64,000 bases of DNA from positions 43,875 through 107,874 of the forward strand of contig JAJFJD010000036.1 in the NCBI GenBank assembly GCA_021774335.1, in the 5' to 3' direction. This stretch comes from Alphaproteobacteria bacterium (GTDB taxonomy: Bacteria; Pseudomonadota; Alphaproteobacteria; UBA8366). This document shows, piece after piece, positions 48,037 to 55,671 of this stretch. The position numbers were made by a program, and so were the translations under genes. The number at the start of each line of letters is the position of its first letter. Within the stretch, counting starts at the first letter, position 1. The notes beneath the pieces are model-generated. The model worked only from the letters and a program-made list of their open reading frames with translations. It did no database searches and was not told where the DNA came from.

Positions 48037-48216
48037 TCAACGTCGGTCGACCGGCGGCTTCCAATCACGATTGCTCGGATTTCCGTCCTCGTCATAAACG
48101 GTGCAATTCTCTAGCCCACGGCAGAAAGCGTCGGCCACGTTGCTTAATTGCGCTTTGCTGCAGCCGGTCAGGATAACCGCCGCGGCGAGGGCAAGCAGTG
48201 TGCCGCGCACTGTCAT
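48037..48216 (-). CDS. Small lipoprotein, unknown
   Basis: This 59-residue protein starts with a lipoprotein signal peptide, MTVRGTLLALAAAVI then LTGC, in which the Cys at residue 19 would be lipid-modified. The mature ~40 residues contain two more cysteines (FCRGLENC) and end PPVDRR. Its ATG overlaps the XRE regulator stop as ATGA, so the two are translationally coupled. I recognise no family. It probably sits in the outer or inner membrane, periplasmic side. Confidence 0.7.
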   Translation of the reverse strand: MTVRGTLLALAAAVILTGCSKAQLSNVADAFCRGLENCTVYDEDGNPSNRDWKPPVDRR

Positions 48217-48428
48217 TTGCGGTTCGCCCGGGCATAGGACAACAAGTCCGCCGGCTGGCAGTCCAGGTGATCGCAGATCGCCTCTAGGGTGCCGAACCGG
48301 ATGCCCTTCACCTTGCCGGATTTCAGCAGCGATAGATTCTGTTCGGTGATGCCGACCTGGGCGGCAAGGTCTTTGGACTTCATCTTGCGCTTTGCGAGCA
48401 TGACATCGAGGGTTACGACAATGGGCAT
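48213..48428 (-). CDS. XRE-family small HTH regulator (YozG-like)
   Basis: The 71-residue product is a single Cro/C1-type helix-turn-helix: MLAKRKMKSKDLAAQVGITE with the recognition part QNLSLLKSGKVKGIRF and the end ICDHLDCQPADLLSYA. Such small XRE proteins are commonly encoded next to a DUF2975 membrane protein, as here (17 bp downstream of that gene). The pair is thought to work as a membrane-linked regulator, though the signal is not known. The lipoprotein gene overlaps its end by 4 bp. Confidence 0.88.
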   Translation of the reverse strand: MPIVVTLDVMLAKRKMKSKDLAAQVGITEQNLSLLKSGKVKGIRFGTLEAICDHLDCQPADLLSYARANRK

Positions 48429-48445
48429 GACAGTCGGTCCCTTTC

Positions 48446-48982
48446 CTATACGATCTGTGCTTGTTCTTCGGCGAGTTCGCGGCCTTCGTCCATGATCCAG
48501 GCGATGATCAGGAAAACACAGCCGACGAACAGCGTGGTCAATTCCGATGATCCGAAGCTGACCGCGAGCATCCGCTGGCCCGGCGGGTTGGTCATCGTCA
48601 ACACGACACTCATCAGGGCGCCGGCGACCGGTTTCACCAGCGCAAACCCCAGCGTGGCGAGCGCGAAGCCGCGCAGACAGCGGATATTCTCGGCGGTGAA
48701 GATCAGGCCGCGCGTATAGAAGTCGAAGAGTTGGCGTAACCGGAGCACTGCATAGACCGCGAGGCCGCCCGGGATCATCGAAACGACAAATCCGAGGATC
48801 AGCGACATCATCGGCATGGGCTGGGGCAGCGGCTGATACGCGGCGAGTTCAGGGTGCGTCCGTCCCCATAGCTCGAAATTGAACCACATGAGCGCCAATG
48901 TCAGCGGGATTGCCGGTATGGCAATTGTGCAGAACAAGCGCATAAGGCGGCTGATCCGCTGGATACGGTCGATGTTTTGCAT
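48446..48982 (-). CDS. DUF2975 membrane protein
   Basis: The 178-residue product has four hydrophobic segments, including FCTIAIPAIPLTLALMWF and FVVSMIPGGLAVYAVLRL. The middle motif is LFDFYTRGLIFTAENIRCLR, typical of DUF2975, whose segment (F)xxxNxxxLR is conserved. It ends MDEGRELAEEQAQIV, matching the family's C-terminal pattern of a variable linker before a short acidic tail. It precedes the XRE regulator in one transcript. The role is inferred to be a partner of that regulator. Confidence 0.85.
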   Translation of the reverse strand: MQNIDRIQRISRLMRLFCTIAIPAIPLTLALMWFNFELWGRTHPELAAYQPLPQPMPMMSLILGFVVSMIPGGLAVYAVLRLRQLFDFYTRGLIFTAENIRCLRGFALATLGFALVKPVAGALMSVVLTMTNPPGQRMLAVSFGSSELTTLFVGCVFLIIAWIMDEGRELAEEQAQIV

Positions 48983-49037
48983 GATGTCCCCGTTGCTCTC
49001 CGTTGGATTTCGACCGTATCGTTCAATTAATAGCCAT

Positions 49038-49074
49038 GCAATAAATAATTATCGTAAAACAGCAATAAATGATT
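49038..49074. promoter_or_regulatory. 24-bp spaced direct repeat in divergent promoter region
   Basis: GCAATAAATAATT (49038-49050) and GCAATAAATGATT (49062-49074) repeat with one mismatch and a 24-bp period in an unusually AT-rich stretch. The region lies between the start of the DUF2975-XRE-lipoprotein group and the CitE-like gene, where an operator for the XRE regulator would be expected. Confidence 0.4.
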
Positions 49075-49186
49075 GTATATGGCAATTTTTCGTCTTCCCG
49101 CTCATACTTGTGACGCGCCCGGTTTGTCCCGATCGCCGGTGTTTGGCATGATCGGCGAATTCAAAGCCAAACCAGAGGACTTCCCG

Positions 49187-50059
49187 ATGCCCGCATTCCG
49201 CAGTTTCCTTTTCGCGCCCGGCAATCACGCACGGAAGGTCGAGAAAGTTTTCGGCTGCGGTGCCGACCATGTGATCCTCGATCTGGAGGACGCGGTCGCG
49301 ACGGCGGAGAAGGTCGCTACCCGCGCGGTCATTGTCGAGGCGCTGAAGAAGCCGCGGCAGTGTGGCGGCTATGTCCGGGTCAATTCCTATGAGACCGAGT
49401 TCTGCTATGGCGATGCCGCAGCCGTGGTCGGGCCATGGCTGGACGGCATCATCTTTCCGATGGTGGAAAGCGCCGATCAGATGCGGTCCTTCGACTGGCT
49501 TGTCGGGAATTTGGAACGCGAGCGCGGCCTGCCGGTCGGCGGCATCGACATCATTCCGATCATCGAGACCGGGAAGGGTATCGCCGCTGCCCGCGACATC
49601 GCCGCGGCCGGCACCCGCGTGAAGCGCATGGCCTTCGGTGCGGGCGACTACACGCTCGACATGAACATGGAATGGACGATTGCCGAGACCGAACTGGAGC
49701 CTGCGCGCGCGGAAATGGTCATGGCGTCTCGGTTGGCAGGCATCGAACAACCGCTCGATACTGTCTGGATTCACATCAAGGATCTCGAGAATCTGGAGAA
49801 ATCAGCGGCGTATGTGAAGCAGATCGGCTTCCAGGGCAAGATGTGTATCTACCCGCCGCAGGTCGATGTGGTGAACGGTGTCTTCACGCCGTCCGACGAG
49901 GAAGTCGCCTTCGCACAACGCGTCATCGACGCCTTCGAGCAGGCCGAAAAGGAAGGTTCGTCTTCGATCCAGATGGACGGCTATTTCATCGATTATCCGA
50001 TCGTCTACAAGGCGCAGCGGACGCTGGAAACGGTTCGGCAGATCAAAGACGCGGCGTAG
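49187..50059 (+). CDS. CitE-like HpcH/HpaI aldolase/CoA-ester lyase
   Basis: The 290-residue product belongs to the CitE / malyl-CoA lyase family: SFLFAPGNHARKVEKVFGCG, the metal-site strand HVILDLEDAVATAEK, RVNSYETEF and PIIETGKGIAAARDIA. It probably cleaves or forms a C-C bond adjacent to a CoA ester (malyl-, citramalyl- or similar). ATG 49187 has AGAGGA upstream and begins as the family does; the frame upstream is not needed. It stands alone on its strand and converges with the exported Cys-module protein gene (10 bp). Confidence 0.9.
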   Translation: MPAFRSFLFAPGNHARKVEKVFGCGADHVILDLEDAVATAEKVATRAVIVEALKKPRQCGGYVRVNSYETEFCYGDAAAVVGPWLDGIIFPMVESADQMRSFDWLVGNLERERGLPVGGIDIIPIIETGKGIAAARDIAAAGTRVKRMAFGAGDYTLDMNMEWTIAETELEPARAEMVMASRLAGIEQPLDTVWIHIKDLENLEKSAAYVKQIGFQGKMCIYPPQVDVVNGVFTPSDEEVAFAQRVIDAFEQAEKEGSSSIQMDGYFIDYPIVYKAQRTLETVRQIKDAA

Positions 50060-50069
50060 TGCATTCTCG

Positions 50070-51632
50070 TTAGCGGATCTTGATCAACTGCAACGTCACG
50101 TCAAACGAGGCGCTGACGTCGACCGGGCCGAGGCCCTTGCTCTTCTCGTCGGGGTCGTCGGTGCTGATGAAATTGGTGCCGATGCCCGGAAATTCCTGGA
50201 ACAACGGATCGTGCGAGATATTGATGCCGCCCGGCAACCAGGCCAGGACCGCGCCCCGCGTCGGGTATTTCTTCGTCAGCTTATCCAGCCAATCGTCGAG
50301 CCATTCCCCTTTGGCGAAACCCCACTCCACGCCGAGATGATCGATTAGGTCGAAGTTCGAGATATTCGCCCTGTGGAAATACATCCCGGACAGCGTGATG
50401 TCGTAGCCCGCCCGGGTCGAGAAATATGTAACCGGTGAGAAGCTGAGGAATATCCGATGCTGGTCGCCGTTGGAAATAAACGTTAGCCCAATCGTCGCGC
50501 CATGCCAGTTTGCGGCCGACCGGCCGCTATTGCTGAGTGCGATAGCAACATGAGGGCGCAGGCCGGAGCTGGCGTTTGCCGATTTTATGAATGCGCCGTC
50601 AAGCAGTCCCGCGCGTTTGCGGGGCAACAGGTCCAGCGACTTGAAGACGTTGACCAGACCCCGGCCGCGGTTGTCGCAGACGAGTTTGGGATTCATCATC
50701 GCGCGTTTGATCTTGGTGCGCTGGGCGTTCACCTTCTTCGCGAACCGGTCCAATCCCCGTAGTGCCGCCCTGTCGCGCAGCAGGGGCGAGATGCCCTTGT
50801 TGAGGAGCTTGTTGAGTTCCTTCGGTGACTTGAGCTTTGGCGAGAAACTGTCGGCGGCTTTCCGGACCGGGTCCATCAGAGGGCTGGTCACCCGCTCGAT
50901 CTTTTTGGAAACCTTGGCGACGCCCTGACTGCCCGCGTTGATTGCGGTAATCAGGTTGCGGCACAGCGCCGTCGTGTCGGCGGCGAATACCTGGGTGAAC
51001 TTGCTGGCGCAGGCCTTGCCGCTCGTCACCGCGTTTACCGTGCGGTGTTTGTACTTGGACGGGCAGGACCAGCACTCGCCGCCCTTGCGGGGATCGAAGA
51101 AGCTGCCTTTCGGGCACAATCTCGCCGGTTTGCCGCGATACTTCGCCGCTTTCAGGGAGGTCTTCGTCTTCCGCTTGCAGGCATTCTTGCCGGCCACGTG
51201 CGGATTGCCGCTGCGGTTATAGCCCTTCGGGCAGGAATAGCAGGTCTGGTTCAGGGTGTGGACGAATTGTCCCTTCGGGCACTTGCCGAGAAACTTGACC
51301 TTCTTATGCTTCGTAGCCCGCTTATAGCTGGTCTTTCCCGTCTTTCGGCAGGCATTCCGGCTCTTCACATCCGGGTTGGCGGTGCGGCGGTAACCGGAGG
51401 GGCAGGACCAGCAGGAATTGTTCCAGACATGCAGGAAGGCTCTGTCGTATCGGGACTTGCCGTAAGTCCGCGCGCCGTAGGTCGATCCACAAACGCCCAT
51501 CTTCCCGTGGTATTTCGCTTTGGAAAAATCGGCCGCCGCGGGAGAGGCCGCGGTGATCCCGACGAGGGCCATACAGATCAGGACCAGGGAAGATAGAGCG
51601 GTTCTGGTGAGCGAAGCGGTGCGGGTCATCAT
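50070..51632 (-). CDS. Exported Cys-module protein, paralogue 1
   Basis: I do not recognise this 520-residue protein. It has a signal peptide (MMTRTASLTRTALSSLVLIC then VGITAASPAAA, cleavage before DFSKA). Residues ~48-208 hold three four-cysteine modules: C48/C74/C77/C95, C118/C131/C134/C152 and C173/C187/C190/C208. In each, CxxC is followed by exactly 17 residues and another Cys, with CWSCPSGY-like cores. A basic middle region follows (FAADTTALCRN, GVAKVSKKIERVTSPL, LKSPKEL). The C-terminus is rich in beta-type sequence (RIFLSFSPVTYFSTRAGYD) and ends in IKIR. It is clearly paralogous to 52598-54172. The role may be adhesion, pore formation or ligand binding in the periplasm or outside the cell (inference). 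Confidence 0.75.
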   Translation of the reverse strand: MMTRTASLTRTALSSLVLICMALVGITAASPAAADFSKAKYHGKMGVCGSTYGARTYGKSRYDRAFLHVWNNSCWSCPSGYRRTANPDVKSRNACRKTGKTSYKRATKHKKVKFLGKCPKGQFVHTLNQTCYSCPKGYNRSGNPHVAGKNACKRKTKTSLKAAKYRGKPARLCPKGSFFDPRKGGECWSCPSKYKHRTVNAVTSGKACASKFTQVFAADTTALCRNLITAINAGSQGVAKVSKKIERVTSPLMDPVRKAADSFSPKLKSPKELNKLLNKGISPLLRDRAALRGLDRFAKKVNAQRTKIKRAMMNPKLVCDNRGRGLVNVFKSLDLLPRKRAGLLDGAFIKSANASSGLRPHVAIALSNSGRSAANWHGATIGLTFISNGDQHRIFLSFSPVTYFSTRAGYDITLSGMYFHRANISNFDLIDHLGVEWGFAKGEWLDDWLDKLTKKYPTRGAVLAWLPGGINISHDPLFQEFPGIGTNFISTDDPDEKSKGLGPVDVSASFDVTLQLIKIR

Positions 51633-51682
51633 GTTTTCCTGTTCCTCCTAACCGGGCTATTGGGTTCCTTTCGTCCGGACCA

Positions 51683-52480
51683 TCACCGGAAATTGTACGT
51701 AACGGTGCCGTGGCGGAGCGCGAATTTGGTCATCTTCACGCGTTTGCGGTTGCCGCCGCGACAGGACGTCTTGTCGCCGTGGGTGAATTCGAAACTCTTC
51801 TTACTGTCGATGCAGAAGGTGGACCCGGCGCCGCCGGACCAGGTATTTCCGCCGCCCTGGCCGCGGATAAAGACGTCGCCCTTGTAGGGACGGCCGATCT
51901 TGAGGTCCCGGCATTTGCCGCGTTCGACGCTATACCAACCGATCGACGTCCAGCCCTTGTCGCGCTTATTGCGCGTATCCCAGAAGGCATAGGACGCGAA
52001 AATCTTCTGAGTGGTCGACCGGTTGCAGAGACGCAGGACGGTCGACTTGCCGCTGTCGCCCTTGGCGACCGTGCCGTCGGTCTTGCCGCAATGCACGGAC
52101 TTGGCGCTCTTGACGTTCGAGCCTTGGTGGAAATGCACCTTTGGCGTGCGGAATTGCCGCCAACAGGCATCGGCCACGTCCAGGACCTTCACATGCTCGG
52201 GAACCATGGTGTTGAAGCCTTGGGTCTGCGGCAAATAGCATTCCCAACGCCGTTTCTTTTTGCTGTAGCGGATGCGCCATTTGCGGTCGAAGGGCAGTTT
52301 GATGCCCTTGCCGCTGTAAACGTCGATGCAATGCTTTAGGAGATTGGGGCGCTTGCCGTGTGCCGCTACGTCACCGGGCCAAAAAAGGACGGGAAGCAAC
52401 AACAGGGTAGCTAGGATTACTGTTAGGAATCCGTGCGCCCGATGCGGAGTGCGCGGGAAGGCCCGGTAAGTTTGATCCAT
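51683..52480 (-). CDS. Exported DUF1036-domain protein
   Basis: The 265-residue product has a long signal peptide (FLTVILATLLLLPVLFWPGD, cleavage near AA-HGK). A basic N-terminal part follows, and then a C-terminal DUF1036-like domain: LRLCNRSTTQKIFASYAFWD, WTSIGWYSVERGKCRDL and FCIDSKKSFEF, ending TSCRGG. DUF1036 is an exported domain with conserved CN and GW...C motifs and no settled function. It lies between the two Cys-module paralogues on the same strand, 117 bp after one and 50 bp before the other, so the three probably act together. Confidence 0.75.
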   Translation of the reverse strand: MDQTYRAFPRTPHRAHGFLTVILATLLLLPVLFWPGDVAAHGKRPNLLKHCIDVYSGKGIKLPFDRKWRIRYSKKKRRWECYLPQTQGFNTMVPEHVKVLDVADACWRQFRTPKVHFHQGSNVKSAKSVHCGKTDGTVAKGDSGKSTVLRLCNRSTTQKIFASYAFWDTRNKRDKGWTSIGWYSVERGKCRDLKIGRPYKGDVFIRGQGGGNTWSGGAGSTFCIDSKKSFEFTHGDKTSCRGGNRKRVKMTKFALRHGTVTYNFR

Positions 52481-52597
52481 AAATGCTAGTCGTCCCTGTC
52501 TCCTGGGCTCTTATTACGATCAGTGTTGCACGCTCCGATGGTCTCGTAAAGTTTCTGCCCGTGTTAGTGGTGGAGGGCGGGGCCGGTGCGCCGCACG

Positions 52598-54172
52598 CTA
52601 CTTGCCGAAGAGTTTGATCGAATAGTCTGCCGAAAAAGACGTTTCGCGCAGGCCTTTTCCGGCCTTCAATGCGCCGGAATCGTAGTGCGGGTTCCAGGTC
52701 AGGCCGAATCCCGGAACGTTGTCCGCGGGCCTCGTGAAGGTCTTCGGGCTGAACGAGATATTCGCTGTGATATCGCCGTCCCACCCACACTTCTTGCGCT
52801 GGTTGCCGAGACCGTCGGCACGGTCCTTGATGCATTCGAGCCGCGCCAGGCTGCTCTTGTTTCGGCTGATCACATCCAGGAGTTGTTGCGCGCCGACTTC
52901 CAGCTCGAGGCCGAGAATATTGATTCCCTTGAAGTTCTTAATCGCGGCGCTTGGGAAGATCATGTAACCGAATGCGGCGCCGGAACTTGGCGATGTCGTA
53001 AGCGCGCCGCCGAAACTGAGATAGACATGAAAGCGCGGGCCAAAGTCGGTCACGATCGCCACCGACGGCGCAAACGCAAAGGGGGCCCCCTTCGCCTTGA
53101 CCGAGCCCGAGGCTGAGATCACGTGCAAGACGGTCTTCGCATTCGCATTGTAGGCGTGGGCCGGCGATATGAGCATACCGTCGAACAGACCGGCCTTCTT
53201 GAACTTGAAGTCCTTGCGCAAACCGGCGGCGAGCAGCGCTTTGTTCACGCGTTTTGAATCGCCGGAACACACGAGCTCCGGATTTAGCACCACTTTGGAG
53301 AATTTCGCCGGGCTTTGATTCAGGGCTGCGACACGGCCGAGTTCTTCCAGAACGGGTTGATAGCGCGGCTTGGCGATATTGAGCTTCCGCAGCATATCGG
53401 TGATGGCCTTCGGCGATTTCAGATCGGGCGCGGCCTTTTTCAACAGTTTCGCAATGGGTTTGGTGACTGGCGCGGTAACCTTGGTCACCTGCTTGCGAAT
53501 CTTTGCCACGCCATCGTTTCCGGCGCTAATTGCGCCGACGACCTTGCGGCAAAAGCCGGATGTGTCCGCTGCGAACACTTTGCCGAAGGAACTTGTGCAG
53601 GCCTTCGCCCCCGTCAGCTTATTTATGGTGCGGAACTTGTGGCTCGCCGGACACTTGAAACACTGGCCGGCCTTCTTGATCGACATATACAGGCCGATGC
53701 CGCAGCCGAAATCCTGGACGTATTTGGCTTTGTAGTGGGTCGATTTTTGCTTCCGGACGCAGGCCTTGGCCGAGGTAATGCCGGATAGGCTTCGCTTGTA
53801 TCCTGCGCAAGACCAGCACTTCTTCTTTTTCCACTTCAGCCCGGCCTTTTTGCAGGCCGCCTTTTCCTTCTTAACAAGCACGGCCTTCTTGTAGAATTTC
53901 TTGCTTCCGCGTTTGCAGGCTTTTTTGCCGGTGATCGGCAGCAAGGTGCGCTTGGTCCCCGTTGGACAGGACCAGCATTGACCGCCTTTGCGGACACTGA
54001 AATGGGAGCCTTTCGGGCAAAAGGCCTTGCCGTGATAGACCGCTTTGGTGAAATCGGCCTGGGCTGGATTGCTCGTCGCGATGACCGTGAAAAAGGCTGC
54101 AAGTGCAGCTATCAAACAAAAGCGGCCCGCTGTTCCGATAGCACGCCGAGTGATCCGAACCAAACCTACCAT
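52598..54172 (-). CDS. Exported Cys-module protein, paralogue 2
   Basis: This 524-residue protein is a paralogue of 50070-51632. After a signal peptide (FCLIAALAAFFTVIAT, cleavage after NPAQA) comes DFTKAVYHGK, matching DFSKAKYHGK of the partner. Three four-cysteine modules follow at 52/66/69/86, 107/119/122/138 and 157/171/174/192. Then come FGKVFAADTSGFCRKVV, GVAKIRKQVTKVTAPV, PDLKSPKAI, LNPELVC and AGLFDGMLISPAHA. The C-terminal ~190 residues (FHVYLSFGG ... SFSADYSIKLFGK) look beta-rich. It is strongly Lys-rich. No enzyme motif is seen. It is the first gene of the three-gene exported locus. Confidence 0.75.
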   Translation of the reverse strand: MVGLVRITRRAIGTAGRFCLIAALAAFFTVIATSNPAQADFTKAVYHGKAFCPKGSHFSVRKGGQCWSCPTGTKRTLLPITGKKACKRGSKKFYKKAVLVKKEKAACKKAGLKWKKKKCWSCAGYKRSLSGITSAKACVRKQKSTHYKAKYVQDFGCGIGLYMSIKKAGQCFKCPASHKFRTINKLTGAKACTSSFGKVFAADTSGFCRKVVGAISAGNDGVAKIRKQVTKVTAPVTKPIAKLLKKAAPDLKSPKAITDMLRKLNIAKPRYQPVLEELGRVAALNQSPAKFSKVVLNPELVCSGDSKRVNKALLAAGLRKDFKFKKAGLFDGMLISPAHAYNANAKTVLHVISASGSVKAKGAPFAFAPSVAIVTDFGPRFHVYLSFGGALTTSPSSGAAFGYMIFPSAAIKNFKGINILGLELEVGAQQLLDVISRNKSSLARLECIKDRADGLGNQRKKCGWDGDITANISFSPKTFTRPADNVPGFGLTWNPHYDSGALKAGKGLRETSFSADYSIKLFGK

Positions 54173-54286
54173 GCGTGTCCCGTCCCCTTGATAAATAGGA
54201 TTCTTATTGAGGGGAAGATTACACGCAACGGTATCGTAGTAAAGATTCCACGCCTCTTGGTTGCAGCATTTCGACGGCTTGCGCCG

Positions 54287-55522
54287 TCAGATCACGCCTT
54301 CGTCCTCCAGGGCCGAAAGCTGGTCATTCGAGAGGCCAAGCAAGGCGCCGTAGACTTCCGCGTTGTGAGCGCCGAGGGCCGGGCCGAGCCATTCGACTTC
54401 GCCAGGCGTTTCGTTTAGCCGCGGCACCACGTTGGGCACCGCGATCTCGCCGACGCGCGGATCGGTGATGCGGGCAATATTGCCCCGCGCGGCGTAATGA
54501 GGGTCCTCGAAGATTTCATCGATCGCCGCGACGATGCCGCAAGGAACCTCGGCTTCGGTGCAGAGCGCGATGACCTCCTTCTGCGTGTGGCTTTTGGTCC
54601 AATCGGTCACCATGCCGTCGAGAATCGGCCGGTTCGCGTCACGCTCCTTAATTGTGCCGTAGATGCCGTCGCCCGCGACTTCGGAACACCCCATGACGCC
54701 GGCGAGACGGGCGAAGATCTTATCGTTGGTGCAGGCGATTGCGACCCAGCGGCTGTCCTTGGTCTCGTAGTGGCTGTGCGGACAGACATTCACCGTCGGC
54801 GCGCCCATGCGTTGGCGGATATAGCCGAACTTGTCGTAGGCGGGGGCCAATTCGTCGAGAATACGGAAGATCGGCTCGTAGAGGCCGATATCGATTTCCT
54901 GCCCGATGCCGGCCGTGTCCCGTGTTCGCAGCGCCATCATCACGCCGAGTGCGCCATAGAGGCCTGACATGTAGTCCGCCAGGGTTGCCGATCCCGGCGT
55001 TGCCGGCGGACGGTCCGGATCACCGGCGAGGAAAGAGATACCACCGAAGGCATTGCCGATCCTGCCGAAGCCGGGCTTCGCGCTGTACGGGCCGGTCTGC
55101 CCGTAACCCGACACTCGAAGCATGACGAGGCGAGGATTGATCTCCTTCAGCACGTCCCAGCCCAGGCCCCAGCCTTCCAATGTCCCAGGCTGGAAATTTT
55201 CGGTCAGCACGTCGGCCTTGGCGACGAGCTTTTTCAACATCTCGGCGCCTTTCGGCGATTTGAGGTTCAGCGTCACTGACTTCTTGTTGCGCGCTTCGCT
55301 GAGCCAAACCAGCGTGTCGCCGCACTCCGTGACACTGCCGAGCCGCCGGCAGGGATCGCCGACTTTCGGCTGCTCGACCTTGATTACCTCGGCACCGAAT
55401 TCGGCCATGACCGTCGCGCAATAGGGTGCGGCGATATAGGTGGCGATGTCGATGACGCGGATACCGGCAAGCGGCTTGGGATGAGCGGCAGTGGCGTTTG
55501 GTTTTTCTTGATTGTCCGGCAC
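54287..55522 (-). CDS. CaiB/BaiF family CoA-transferase
   Basis: The 411-residue product is a full-length family III CoA-transferase: RVIDIATYIAAPYCATVMAE, then FGAEVIKVEQPKVGDPCR, RNKKSVTLNLKSPKG and RVSGYGQTGPYSAKPGFG. At the acyl-accepting Asp the sequence reads GQEIDIGLYEPIF, with Glu in place of the Asp seen in the other copies; this Glu form occurs in one branch of the family. It is divergent from a PrpD gene, repeating the CaiB-PrpD association at 38-40 kb. Confidence 0.9.
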   Translation of the reverse strand: MPDNQEKPNATAAHPKPLAGIRVIDIATYIAAPYCATVMAEFGAEVIKVEQPKVGDPCRRLGSVTECGDTLVWLSEARNKKSVTLNLKSPKGAEMLKKLVAKADVLTENFQPGTLEGWGLGWDVLKEINPRLVMLRVSGYGQTGPYSAKPGFGRIGNAFGGISFLAGDPDRPPATPGSATLADYMSGLYGALGVMMALRTRDTAGIGQEIDIGLYEPIFRILDELAPAYDKFGYIRQRMGAPTVNVCPHSHYETKDSRWVAIACTNDKIFARLAGVMGCSEVAGDGIYGTIKERDANRPILDGMVTDWTKSHTQKEVIALCTEAEVPCGIVAAIDEIFEDPHYAARGNIARITDPRVGEIAVPNVVPRLNETPGEVEWLGPALGAHNAEVYGALLGLSNDQLSALEDEGVI

Positions 55523-55671
55523 GACCGGTATCCTCGCGTTGATAATGATAATGGCGCACTATAACGGTCCGTGCCGATGCGTAAAAATCCGTATTGGTCC
55601 GGACAAATTTATGATAGGGGTGTTGAATCGCTAGCCAGGTCAGATTGTATTTTTAAAGTGGAGATTTTTGC

